Shown: piece by piece, positions 57,101 through 62,796 of the stretch
Numbering within the stretch: the stretch's first letter is position 1
Layout of the letters: the number at the start of each line of letters is the position of its first letter
DNA from: Methylobacterium brachythecii
Lineage (GTDB): Bacteria; Pseudomonadota; Alphaproteobacteria; Rhizobiales; Beijerinckiaceae
Assembly (NCBI RefSeq): GCF_014196345.1
Contig: NZ_JACIDN010000012.1
Coordinates: forward strand, 40,904-104,903
DNA: 64,000 nucleotides
Reading direction: 5' to 3'
The notes under the pieces: generated by a model
The model's database searches: none
Seen by the model: only the letters and a program-made list of their open reading frames with translations
Told to the model about the DNA's origin: nothing
Translations under genes and position numbers: made by a program

Positions 57101-57529
57101 GGAGCAGACATTGGCGAAGTTGGCGAGCTTCGGGATCGTCTGCGCCTGAGCCGACGAGCTGCCGGCGATGCCTGCACCGAGCAGAATGGCCGCAGCACCT
57201 GTTGGCACCGTGAGCTGCCTGGCGATGCGCCGCCAGGTAGGCAGGGCGCCTCGCGTCGCATCAGCCGACAGCCGGCGCTGCTGACGCAGTTGCCTGCGGC
57301 GTGCCGAACGGTTGAGACGGCCGACGGTCCCGTCGATCAGTTCCCGGTGACGGAGACGAACGAGCTTGGTGATCTGCTGGACGAAGTGGTCGCCGAGCTT
57401 GATCGTCACACCGGAGATGCGATGCCGGATCGATGCGTGACTGATCTGTGTGCTGTCCACGCTGGGTAATGCAACCCGAGCCGGGACGACGTCTGCGTTG
57501 ATCGGCAGGTTGGAGACGTGCGTGGACAT
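48116..57529 (-). CDS. Giant trimeric autotransporter adhesin (YadA-like, type Vc)
   Basis: About 3137 residues, encoding a homotrimeric surface fibre secreted through its own C-terminal barrel. The ATG at 57529 has GGGGGA ten bases upstream; the one at 57556 does not. Residues 1-105 are a long Arg-rich extension (RSARRRQLRQQRRLS), then a hydrophobic signal core near 106-132 (TGAAAILLGAGIAGSSSAQA). YadA head repeats occupy about 240-530 (AVAIGDPNVATGTGALAMGANN). The bulk alternates head-like segments with neck/stalk modules (GTVSVGAVGAERTISNVAAG...TDAVN..QL). The last 100 residues are the membrane anchor (LAQITEYQFRSAKMAAYAGTSIALATAG, ending AGIMGGASYTFN). It is its own transcription unit; the antisense strand is widely open but only as a by-product of codon bias. 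Confidence 0.95.
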   Translation of the reverse strand: MSTHVSNLPINADVVPARVALPSVDSTQISHASIRHRISGVTIKLGDHFVQQITKLVRLRHRELIDGTVGRLNRSARRRQLRQQRRLSADATRGALPTWRRIARQLTVPTGAAAILLGAGIAGSSSAQAQTIPKLANFANVCSGISVTLPTLQPVTTGIGGLLSGLGLSGLGSLLTTNFGLLSNQQLGASILDANGQLVNSANCGVSSTNGFALNNNVGISFGGGVITGLGGASNTGATAGDITAIAIGNTATTSAGAVNAIAIGVAAKSLTTGAVALGAGALAEGGKAVSIGVGNTANGNGAVAIGDPNVATGTGALAMGANNTATGTGAVGLGNTNTATGTGALAIGNTSNATLDGTIALGNAANATFLNSIAIGTNTKAPGSAVAQGVIDFRTAGNPNQQLLNSATGTLTMTPSAVAIGENSVINTGGGVALGYNNNAGSTNGFFSTAIGADNLASGGYATAIGVNNTASGNGGVALGVNNTASGLRAIAVGRQSVATGDFTIAQGFVSSAYGTNAIALGANSTAGVSGGTVINDVAIGSAASATAGSSVALGAGSTSTRAGLTGAAEAFSQTIVASTNGAVSVGAAGGERQITNVAGGTQATDAVNLRQLTSVANNVATTLGSAFDPTTGAYTAPSYTVAGKNYTTVSAAIAALNVTSGTSATFVSDNTAAKGAAVATGQNASAGGYGSSATGKASTVIGNSATDNGTANSTVLGNAATITAGLTGSNVALGQGSNVTANAVGTPNAVIGGNTYGFAGVAPAGTVSVGSAGAERTITNVAAGRLSTTSTDAVNGSQLNATNQQVTTNTTNITNITNGAAGPVQRTATAGQLALVAPAGSGTAPGATQNLTNVAAGALNPTSTDAVNGSQLNTTNTNVTAVTAQTTALGNAVAADLGGGSTYTAGGGLTAPAYNTFGTTATNVGAAITNLQTLAPVQYSNAAGTATPQVRSNDMALVGAAAGTVTLHNLAAGTANTDAVNVGQLNTAIGNGPFASNRPAGAANPVASGAAATAGGYGSSATAAASTALGNNATDNGIANSTVIGNGANVAAGATGSNVALGQGSTVVGTAVATPNAVIGGKTYAFAGAAPAGTVSVGAAGAERTITNVAAGRLSTTSTDAVNGSQLDATNQQVTTNTTNITNITNGAVGTVQRTGTADQLALVAVGGTGAAPGAAQVLTNVANGAVTAASKDAVNGSQLNTTNTNVTAVTAQTTALGNAVATDLGGGSTYSAGGGLTAPAYNTFGTTATNVGTAITNLQTLAPVQYSNAAGTATPQVRSNDMALVGAAAGTVTLHNLAAGTANTDAVNVGQLNTAIGNGPFASNRPAGAANPVASGAAATAGGYGSSATAAASTALGNNATDNGIANSTVLGNGANVAAGVTGSNVALGQGSVASTGAQANYTAFGLTPLQNAVGTVSVGAVGAERTISNVAAGKANTDAVNVAQLTGAASNLGGTVATTIGGGTTYNATTGKLAGGFTVNGTTYADVAGAIAGSAAGGGVVQRTATANQVAITALGASGTAPGVAQNLTNVANGTVAAGSTDAVNGGQLFGTAQSVATNFGGTSKVNADGSISAPTYNVAGGSYNNVGSALSAIDNGINNGKIGAFVADNTGGKANAAATGANASAGGFGAVASGAASTAIGNSALDNGVANSTVLGSGASITAGLTGSNVALGQGSTVVANAVGTPNAVIGGTTYAFAGVAPAGTVSVGAAGSERTITNVAAGRLSTTSTDAVNGSQLNATNQQVTTNTTNITNITNGAAGTVQRTATAGQLALVAPAGSGTAPGAAQNLTNVANGTVGAGSTDAVNGGQLFGTAQSVATNFGGTSKVNADGSISAPTYNVAGGSYTNVGSALSAIDNGINSGKIGAFVADNTAAKANAAATGTNASAGGFGAVASGAASTAIGNSALDNGVANSTVVGSGASITAGVTGSNVALGQGSIASTGAQANYAAFGLTPLQNAVGTVSVGAVGAERTISNVAAGKANTDAVNVAQLTGAASNLGGSVATTIGGGTTYNATTGKLTGGVTVNGTTYADVAGAIAGSAAGGGVVQRTATANQVAVTALGASGTAPGAAQNLTNVANGTVGAGSTDAVNGGQLFGAAQSVAKNLGGGSTVNTDGTVSAPSYIVGGNTYGNVGDALAAGNKAAVQYATDGAGNPQPTIDLTKGNTLAPVSMTGLANATTATGAVTLGQLPVQYTDAAGTPTPATSSNTVGLVGTTAGTPVTLGNLAAGAVNATSNQAVNGSQLYGTAQSVSTALGGGSTVDANGAVVAPTYKLASGNYSDVGSALTALDGGQAGAFRSNNAAGAAAPVASGANATAGGFGAVASGAGSTALGNSAVDNGVANSTVLGNGATITAGLTGSNVALGQGSVATTGAQANYTAFGLTPLQNAVGTVSVGAVGAERTISNVAAGKANTDAVNVAQLSGAASNLGGTVATSLGGGTTYDTTTGKLTGGFTVNGTTYADVASAVAGSAAGGGVVQRTASPNQVALIATGASGTAPGAAQNLTNLAAGTVGATSTDAVNGSQLFGTAQSVSTALGGGSKVNADGTVAGPTYNVAGGSYTNVGSALTALDNGINNGKIGAFVADNTGGKANAVATGANASAGGFGAVASGAGSTSIGNSAVDNGVANSTVVGSGASITAGLTGSNVALGQGSVASTGARTNYNAFGLAAPQNSVGTVSVGSAGAERTISNVAAGTAGTDAVNVNQLSGAVSNIGTSIANSFGGGSTYNSTTGQIIGPSYTVAGNTYTNVGDAITAGNKASVQYTTDAAGNPTNAIDLTKGGTLAPVTMSGLAAGTLSATSTDAVNGSQLYATNQAISSIVGSKGGAFVSDNTAGAAIPAATGANASVGGFGAVASGARSTALGNGATSSGTNSVALGAGSTDGGVANVVSVGSAGNERRITNVAAGVNATDAANTGQLTALSARSLQYDTTATGTTNYQSVTLNPTGSGPVTIHNVAAGVALTDAVNVGQLNAASANSVQYSTNPDGTRSNTLALLGGTAGAPVTVSNVAAGVAPTDAVNVGQLQSALSNQYNNLAQITEYQFRSAKMAAYAGTSIALATAGIRFDDRPGKISLGIGASGYHGSAGLAIGLGGTSEDGKWRINVSAGFSPNNQKGAAGIMGGASYTFN
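53349..54332. repeat. 984-bp internal repeat, copy 1
   Basis: The first of two head-to-tail copies in the adhesin gene. Landmark strings (gcccgcagcg at 53381 and 54365; gttgccgatcgcgg at 53567 and 54551; tggccgaggg at 53352, 54336 and 55320) all recur at exactly 984 bases, or 328 codons. The copies differ by scattered, mostly third-position changes and by one shorter diverged patch around 53950-54050. Confidence 0.8.
54333..55316. repeat. 984-bp internal repeat, copy 2
   Basis: The second copy, directly adjacent to the first and in frame with it. Other, shorter offsets join different modules of the same gene: 789 bases between 52021 and 52810, 1293 between 50341 and 51634, and 1647 between 51634 and 53281. 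The array therefore looks like a mosaic of duplications and not a simple tandem ladder. Confidence 0.8.
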
Positions 57530-58310
57530 GGCAAAATAATCCCCCGGCCCAGTCATTATGACGACTTGAGCTTGATTGAGCTGTTTCTCGAAGCGACGAA
57601 TTTTCGGGGCGCCAACGCTTGAAATGCGTTGTCGCTCTACTCACGAAACTCTGCACTCGGTGCTCGAGATGCGGCCCGATAAGAGGTGTTCAGCGGGGGA
57701 GCGAGAACTGGATTTTCTGAAAATAAGTATGGTTAAGGGGCGTTAACCAAGAATTTTCCCATTCATCGGTGCAGTGTTTTACCCCCTGCCGACAATTGAC
57801 TGTCTCTAGGTTGCAACAAATGCGTTGCTGGAGAGACACTGCAAAGAGCCATCGCTGGGCTTCTGCTTCAATCAGAGCGGGTGTTGCCGAGGCCGCGTCG
57901 ACCGAGTTCGACGCATCAGAGCGCCCTCGACGGACCGGTTGTGCCAAATCGAGCCGAATCACCCTGCACTTTTTGCCGGCCAAGCAGCGCGTCGAGGCCG
58001 TCCCTTACGATTAGTTGAGCGGCGGGTCGGCGCGATGGGGATCGATTTGGAACAAGCTGGCGCTCGCCGGTCTGGCCGCTTGGTACCGGGACAATCACAG
58101 CCGGTGTCGGAACCGTCGACCCAGTCACACGGTAGTGGACCGCTCGTTCACCGCATCGGGTGGCGAGCCCATCACCGGACGCGATCAGTGATTTACCGGT
58201 TTCATGATGCCTGTTTGACCAAGCCTGAGCTTACGGCAGGCTAAAACGGCGCGCACGGGACAAAGTCCCATGTTACGCCAGCGTTCATCCGTTCATCCCA
58301 AAGCTGGGGT
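57530..58310. other. Long intergenic region upstream of the adhesin
   Basis: About 780 bases between the hpnP stop and the adhesin start. The part next to the adhesin (57560-57800) is AT-richer than the flanks and should hold its promoter and a leader of up to about 200 bases. A weak stem (agcctg...caggct, 58222-58242) lies after hpnP. Open frames in it look like chance. No RNA gene was recognised. Confidence 0.45.
57731..57748. promoter_or_regulatory. GGTTAA/TTAACC inverted repeat upstream of the adhesin
   Basis: Six-base arms with a six-base spacer (ggttaa-ggggcg-ttaacc), 202 bases before the adhesin ATG. The half-sites match TTAAC(C) of CtrA, but the spacing is 6 instead of the usual 7, so another regulator is equally possible. 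Confidence 0.4.
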
Positions 58311-59954
58311 CTAAGCCGCCTCTCGCTCCGGCACGAAGCGGCGGCGCGCGTTGGCCCAGAAGCCGCGATCCCGGGCGGCCTCGGTCTCGGCAGCCTTGGC
58401 CGCATAAAACGAGGCGTTGTGCTCGCCGCGCAGGGCCTCGCGGGTGAAGCGGATCAGGTGGTGGGCGACGAAGCCCATGTTGAACACCGCCTCGATCTGC
58501 CCGCGCTTCAGCGCGTAGCCGGCCGCGCTCCAGAACGGCTTGCGATAGTCGGAAAACAGGCCGACCCGCGTGATGATGTTGAATCCGAGGATCAGACCGC
58601 GGCGTAGGTTCGTGAAGGTCACCTTGCCGGCCGCCGGCGTCTTGATCCGGTGCGGATAGGTCGTCTCGCACTGGTGTTTGAAGCGCTCGAACAGCCGCTC
58701 GGGGGTATAGGCATGGGCAATGGCCCGGCGCCAGCTCGCCACGACGGTGTCGTGCGGCCGCATGAACAGCACGTTGGATTCGAGGCTGGCGTCGTGAACG
58801 AGGCGCCCTTCCCGCTCGAGCCGGTCCCAGAGCGGGGTCTTGGGGAGCGCCTGAAGCAGGTTGATCGTCAGCACCGGGATCGCCGACTTGTCGATGAAGT
58901 CGATCAGGTTCTGCTCGGATTTGTCCGTGTCGGAGTCGAGGCCGAGGATGATGCCCGACGTCACTTCGAGCCCGTAAGAGTTCAGGGTCTCGATCGCCTC
59001 GTACATCGGCACGGCGGCGTTGTGGGTCTTGTCGATGCCCTTCAGCGCCTCCGCCTCGGGCGTCTCGATGCCGACGAAGACCGTCATGAAGTTGGCCTGC
59101 CGCATCAACTCGAGAATCTCAGGCTGCTTGGCCATGTTCAGAGTCGCCTCGCAGGCGAACTGAAGCGGGAAGTTGTTCTTCTTCTGCCATTCGACGAGCA
59201 CCGGCAGCATGTCCCGCGTCGCCTTGCGGTTGCCGATGAAGTTGTCGTCGACGAAATAGACCACGGCCGGGTGGCCGGGCTGCGCCACGATGGCATCGAG
59301 CTCTGAGCAGAGCTGTTCCGGGGTCTTCAGGCGGGGCTGGCGACCGTAGAGCTGCGGGATGTCGCAGAACTCGCAGCGATACGGGCAGCCCGAGGAGAAT
59401 TGCAGCGAGCCGATCAGATAGCGCTTGAGCGGCACCGCCTCATAGGCCGGCGAGGGAAAATCGGAGAGGCCGAGCCGGTCCTTGGTGTCGAGAACGACCT
59501 GGGTCGCCGGGCGAGCGCAGCTTTCGTCGAGGATCTGGATGAGATGGTCGGTGGCGTCGCCGATCTCGCCGCAATGGAGGTAGTCGAAATCCGGGTACTT
59601 CTCGGGCGCGCCCGAGACCGAGGGGCCGCCGAGCACCGCGACCTTACCCGCGGCATGGGCGCGGCGCCGGATGTCGTGGATCTGGCCTTCCTGGATGTGC
59701 ATCCCGGAGACGAAGACCGCGTCTGCCCAGGCGAACTCCTCGGGCGTCGCGGCCTTGATGTTCTCGTCGATGAAGCGGCATTCCCAGGTCTCGGGCATGT
59801 AGGCCGCGATGACGAGGAGCCCCTGGGGCGGCATGAACGCCTTGACCCCGCCCATCAGCGGATAGGCGTGGGAGAAGGTCCCGAAAGACGGCGTGTAGGC
59901 CGGGAAGACGCAGAGGATGCGTCGCTTCGATGAAACGGTCAGGGTGCATCTCAT
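58311..59954 (-). CDS. hpnP: Hopanoid C-2 methylase HpnP (B12-binding radical SAM)
   Basis: A 547-residue enzyme that methylates hopanoids at C-2 in the inner membrane. The N-terminal B12-binding part begins RILCVFPAYTPSFGTFSHAYPLMGGVKAFMPPQGLL, a start typical of HpnP and unlike HpnR. The radical SAM cluster is SSGCPYRCEFCDIPQLYGR (Cys190, 194, 197). VYFVDDNFIGNRKA, GIETPEAEALKGIDKTHN, and TINLLQALPKTPLWDRLEREGRL follow, then a C-terminal DUF4070-like part. No other hopanoid genes are near. It is a single gene; its ATG overlaps no neighbour. Confidence 0.85.
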   Translation of the reverse strand: MRCTLTVSSKRRILCVFPAYTPSFGTFSHAYPLMGGVKAFMPPQGLLVIAAYMPETWECRFIDENIKAATPEEFAWADAVFVSGMHIQEGQIHDIRRRAHAAGKVAVLGGPSVSGAPEKYPDFDYLHCGEIGDATDHLIQILDESCARPATQVVLDTKDRLGLSDFPSPAYEAVPLKRYLIGSLQFSSGCPYRCEFCDIPQLYGRQPRLKTPEQLCSELDAIVAQPGHPAVVYFVDDNFIGNRKATRDMLPVLVEWQKKNNFPLQFACEATLNMAKQPEILELMRQANFMTVFVGIETPEAEALKGIDKTHNAAVPMYEAIETLNSYGLEVTSGIILGLDSDTDKSEQNLIDFIDKSAIPVLTINLLQALPKTPLWDRLEREGRLVHDASLESNVLFMRPHDTVVASWRRAIAHAYTPERLFERFKHQCETTYPHRIKTPAAGKVTFTNLRRGLILGFNIITRVGLFSDYRKPFWSAAGYALKRGQIEAVFNMGFVAHHLIRFTREALRGEHNASFYAAKAAETEAARDRGFWANARRRFVPEREAA

Positions 59955-60070
59955 GCACCGTTATCTAGCACAGCCGTGAGCGCTGACTGCCCCTTGCTGC
60001 AGGGATTTTGCAGCGTTGCGGCGCAAGGTCGCCGCTATGCGGCGATAACGCAGCTCTCACACCCTCCACG

Positions 60071-60190
60071 CCGTCATTCCGGGGCTCGCCGAAGGCGATA
60101 ACCCGGAACCCATCCGTGATGCGCGGCACAGACACACCGTCGAAGCCACTCGTGGATTCCGGGTTCGCCTGCGGCGCCCCGGAATGACGG
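60071..60190. repeat. REP/MITE-like long imperfect palindrome
   Basis: Perfect 15-bp outer arms (ccgtcattccggggc / gccccggaatgacgg) enclose a second imperfect stem (gccgaaggcg...acccggaa against ttccgggttcgcctgcggc). The whole 120 bases could fold into one long hairpin. It sits between hpnP and the rplA terminator and lies in no gene. The arms have the same type of sequence as the element at 21603-21641, which suggests a dispersed genomic family. The 59955-60272 gap holds nothing else besides the terminator. Confidence 0.7.
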
Positions 60191-60214
60191 TGGTGAGATG
60201 GGCGCCGTGTCCCC

Positions 60215-60249
60215 AAACGAAAACGCCCGGCCTCTCGCGAGGCCGGGCG
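60215..60249 (-). terminator. Intrinsic terminator of rplA
   Basis: A strong stem (cgcccggcctcgcgagaggccgggcg on the minus strand, 60224-60249) followed by TTTTCGTT, 24 bases after the rplA stop. Confidence 0.85.
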
Positions 60250-60272
60250 CAATTTCTTCGATGCGGTGCCGA

Positions 60273-60968
60273 TCAGGCGGTGAGCACGCTCGACGGCTCG
60301 ACCTTCACACCCGGGCCCATCGTCGAGGTAACGGCGACGCGCTGGATGTAGGTGCCCTTGGAGCCCGTGGGCTTGGCCTTGGACACGGCGTCGGCGAAGG
60401 CCTTGATGTTCTCGACGAGCTTCTGCTCGTCGAAGGACACCTTGCCGATGCCGGCATGGACGATACCGGCCTTCTCGACGCGGAACTCGACGGCACCGCC
60501 CTTGGCGGCGGCGACGGCGCCCTTCACGTCCATGGTGACGGTCCCGACCTTCGGGTTCGGCATCAGGCCGCGCGGGCCGAGTACCTTACCGAGACGGCCG
60601 ACGAGCGGCATCAGGTCCGGGGTCGCGATGCAGCGATCGAACTCGATCTTGCCGCCCTGGACGATCTCCAGGAGGTCCTCGGCGCCGACGATGTCGGCAC
60701 CGGCGGCCTTGGCGTCATCGGCCTTGGCGCCGCGGGCGAACACCGCCACACGAACCGTACGGCCGGAGCCGTTCGGCAGGTTGCAGACGCCGCGGACCAT
60801 CTGGTCGGCGTGACGCGGATCGACCCCGAGGTTCATCGAGATCTCGACCGTCTCGTCGAACTTCGCGTTCGCCTTCGACTTCACGAGCTTGATAGCCTCG
60901 TCGATCGTGTAGAGCTTAGTCGGCTCGATACCCTCGCGGGCGGAGCGGATGCGCTTACCTTCAGCCAT
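60273..60968 (-). CDS. rplA: 50S ribosomal protein L1
   Basis: A 231-residue 23S rRNA-binding protein of the L1 stalk that assists release of deacylated tRNA. KRIRSAREGIEPTKLYTIDEAIKLVK, FDETVEISMNLGVDPRHADQMVRG, and GPRGLMPNPKVGTVT are diagnostic. The ATG has GGGAGG five bases upstream and lies 11 bases after rplK. In many bacteria L1 represses this operon by binding its mRNA leader. Confidence 0.97.
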   Translation of the reverse strand: MAEGKRIRSAREGIEPTKLYTIDEAIKLVKSKANAKFDETVEISMNLGVDPRHADQMVRGVCNLPNGSGRTVRVAVFARGAKADDAKAAGADIVGAEDLLEIVQGGKIEFDRCIATPDLMPLVGRLGKVLGPRGLMPNPKVGTVTMDVKGAVAAAKGGAVEFRVEKAGIVHAGIGKVSFDEQKLVENIKAFADAVSKAKPTGSKGTYIQRVAVTSTMGPGVKVEPSSVLTA

Positions 60969-60979
60969 TTCGCCCTCCC

Positions 60980-61429
60980 TTACGCGACGACTTCGAGGCC
61001 CATGGCCCGGGCAGAGCCACGGATCATGGCAACGGCGGACTCCACGGAGTCGCAGTTGAGGTCGGGCATCTTCTTCTCGGCGATCTCGCGAAGCTGAGCC
61101 TCGGTGATCTTGCCGACGGTCGGGCCCTTGCCGGGGGTCTTCGAGCCGGAGGCCGGCTTCTTGCCGATCTTCAGGCCGACGGCCTTCTTCAGGAAGAAGG
61201 TGACCGGGGGCTGCTTCATCTCGAAGGTGAAGGAGCGATCCTGATACGCGGTGATGATCACCGGGATCGGGGTGCCCTTCTCCATCTGCTGGGTCTTCGC
61301 GTTGAAGGCCTTGCAGAATTCCATGATGTTGAGGCCGCGCTGACCGAGCGCGGGACCGATCGGCGGCGACGGATTGGCGGCGCCGGCCGGGACCTGAAGC
61401 TTCACGTAGCCCGTGATCTTCTTCGCCAT
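60980..61429 (-). CDS. rplK: 50S ribosomal protein L11
   Basis: A 149-residue protein of the GTPase-associated centre. ITGYVKLQVPAGAANPSPPIGPALGQRGLNIMEFCKAFNAKT is the conserved N-domain, and the C-domain holds GKITEAQLREIAEKKMPDLN. The ATG at 61429 has GGGAG eight bases upstream. A 150-base gap separates it from nusG, which may hold a promoter or leader for rplK-rplA. Confidence 0.97.
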   Translation of the reverse strand: MAKKITGYVKLQVPAGAANPSPPIGPALGQRGLNIMEFCKAFNAKTQQMEKGTPIPVIITAYQDRSFTFEMKQPPVTFFLKKAVGLKIGKKPASGSKTPGKGPTVGKITEAQLREIAEKKMPDLNCDSVESAVAMIRGSARAMGLEVVA

Positions 61430-61582
61430 AGGGACTGCTCCCAATGTATGCCCGCCGCCGGGCTGCCTAAGCCTTCGACGGAGCGGACGGTTGCAGGTCG
61501 CGGTGCGATCCGAAGCTCCCGGCGGCGAACCGGGCGGATCTCCCGCGGATGATGGGCTGGCGGTAGGCCGCCTGCCCTACGA

Positions 61583-62116
61583 TCAGGCCTTCTCGACCTG
61601 TCCGTATTCGAGCTCCACCGGGGTGGCGCGGCCGAAAATCGACACGGCCACCTTGAGGCGGGAGCGGGCATCGTCGATTTCCTCGACGGTGCCGTTGAAG
61701 CTGGCGAAGGGGCCGTCGGCGACGCGGACAGTCTCGCCGATCTCGAAAGAGACCGAATGCTTCGGACGGTCGACGCCCTCCTGCACCTGGCCCTTGATGC
61801 GCTCGGCTTCCGCGTCCGGGATCGGAACGGGCTTCGACTTATCGGCACCGAGGAAGCCGGTGACCTTCGGGGTGTTCTTGATGAGGTGGTAGACCTCGTC
61901 GGTCAGGTCGCACTTCACCAGAACGTAGCCCGGGAAGAATTTGCGCTCGGCCTCGACCTTGCGACCGCGGCGCACCTCGGTGACCTTCTCGGTCGGCACC
62001 ATGACCTCGTCGAACAGGTCCGTGAGTCCGCGCTGAGCCGCCTGATCCTTGATGGACTGGGCGACCTTGTTCTCGAAGTTCGAGTAGGCGTGGACGATGT
62101 ACCAGCGCTTCGACAC
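61583..62116 (-). CDS. nusG: Transcription termination/antitermination factor NusG
   Basis: A 177-residue RNA polymerase-bound factor that couples transcription with Rho and ribosomes. The NGN domain begins KRWYIVHAYSNFENKVAQSIKDQA and has KFFPGYVLVKCDLTDEVYHLIKNTPKVTGFLG. The KOW domain is FEIGETVRVADGPFASFNGTVEEID. I prefer the GTG at 62116; a TTG 12 bases upstream abuts the GAGGAG site too closely. It is 54 bases after secE. Confidence 0.96.
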   Translation of the reverse strand: MSKRWYIVHAYSNFENKVAQSIKDQAAQRGLTDLFDEVMVPTEKVTEVRRGRKVEAERKFFPGYVLVKCDLTDEVYHLIKNTPKVTGFLGADKSKPVPIPDAEAERIKGQVQEGVDRPKHSVSFEIGETVRVADGPFASFNGTVEEIDDARSRLKVAVSIFGRATPVELEYGQVEKA

Positions 62117-62170
62117 GGTGCCGTTCAACTCCTCAAAACGATCGTCGGCGCGAATGGCGCGCCCGAAAAA

Positions 62171-62473
62171 CTAGCCTGCGATCCCGAGGATCATGCCGAC
62201 GCCCCAGCGCAGGGCTTGGTCGACGACCGTGAAGAAGATGCTCGCCACGACGACCATCAGGAACACCATGATGGTGGTGACCGTGGTCTCCTTGCGGGTC
62301 GGCCACGTGACCTTCCGGCCTTCGTCGCGGACCTGGCCGAGAAACTCCACCGGTCCGACGCGCTTGGCGGCAGGACGCGGCGCAGGCGCGGAGCGTGCCG
62401 TAGTCGGCGCTGCCGGCCCACGGGCGGCGCCCCGTGCAGGGTCCGCTTTCTTCGTCGCTTCGTTCGATGCCAT
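62171..62473 (-). CDS. secE: Preprotein translocase subunit SecE
   Basis: A 100-residue single-pass protein that clamps SecY. The conserved part is FLGQVRDEGRKVTWPTRKETTVTTIMVFLMVVVASIFFTVVDQALRWG. The first 40 residues are an Ala/Pro-rich extension not present in short SecE proteins. The ATG at 62473 is used; a GTG six bases up is in frame. It lies between tRNA-Trp and nusG in the usual order. Confidence 0.95.
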   Translation of the reverse strand: MASNEATKKADPARGAARGPAAPTTARSAPAPRPAAKRVGPVEFLGQVRDEGRKVTWPTRKETTVTTIMVFLMVVVASIFFTVVDQALRWGVGMILGIAG

Positions 62474-62630
62474 GATCACGTAAACCGGAAATTCCGAGAG
62501 ACGGCGGGGCGCAGGCGGAAGCCCAAGCCCTAACCGCGATAGCGCAGACGACGATCTCGGAGTGCGCTCGCTCTAGCGCAAGTGCTCCGGCTTGTCGACC
62601 ATGAACGAAGGAGGCGGAATTGCACCGAAC

Positions 62631-62707
62631 TGGCAGGAGTGGAGGGACTCGAACCCGCAACCTCCGGTTTTGGAGACCGGCGCTCTAACCAGTTGAGCTA
62701 CACTCCT
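62631..62707 (-). tRNA. trnW: tRNA-Trp (anticodon CCA)
   Basis: All arms can be drawn: acceptor aggagtg/cactcct, D-arm gctc/gagc, anticodon stem ccggt/accgg with loop ctCCAaa, T-loop ttcgagt, discriminator G and an encoded CCA. The T-stem gcggg/ccctc has one C-U mismatch. Its place before secE-nusG is the common bacterial arrangement. Confidence 0.95.
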
Positions 62708-62796
62708 ACGGCGCCTCGGCGCGGCGACGTCAATGCCGCAAGGGCGGTCCGGATGCAAGAGGTAGGCGGCCGCCTACCCGCGACTACGGCCCGGTT

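Noticed and set aside
57769..58244. Plus-strand frames in the gap between the adhesin and hpnP
   Set aside because: Poor composition, no ribosome site, and no resemblance to proteins.
59965..60252. A 95-codon minus-strand frame after hpnP
   Set aside because: It runs through the REP-like palindrome and the rplA terminator, so it is translated repeat.
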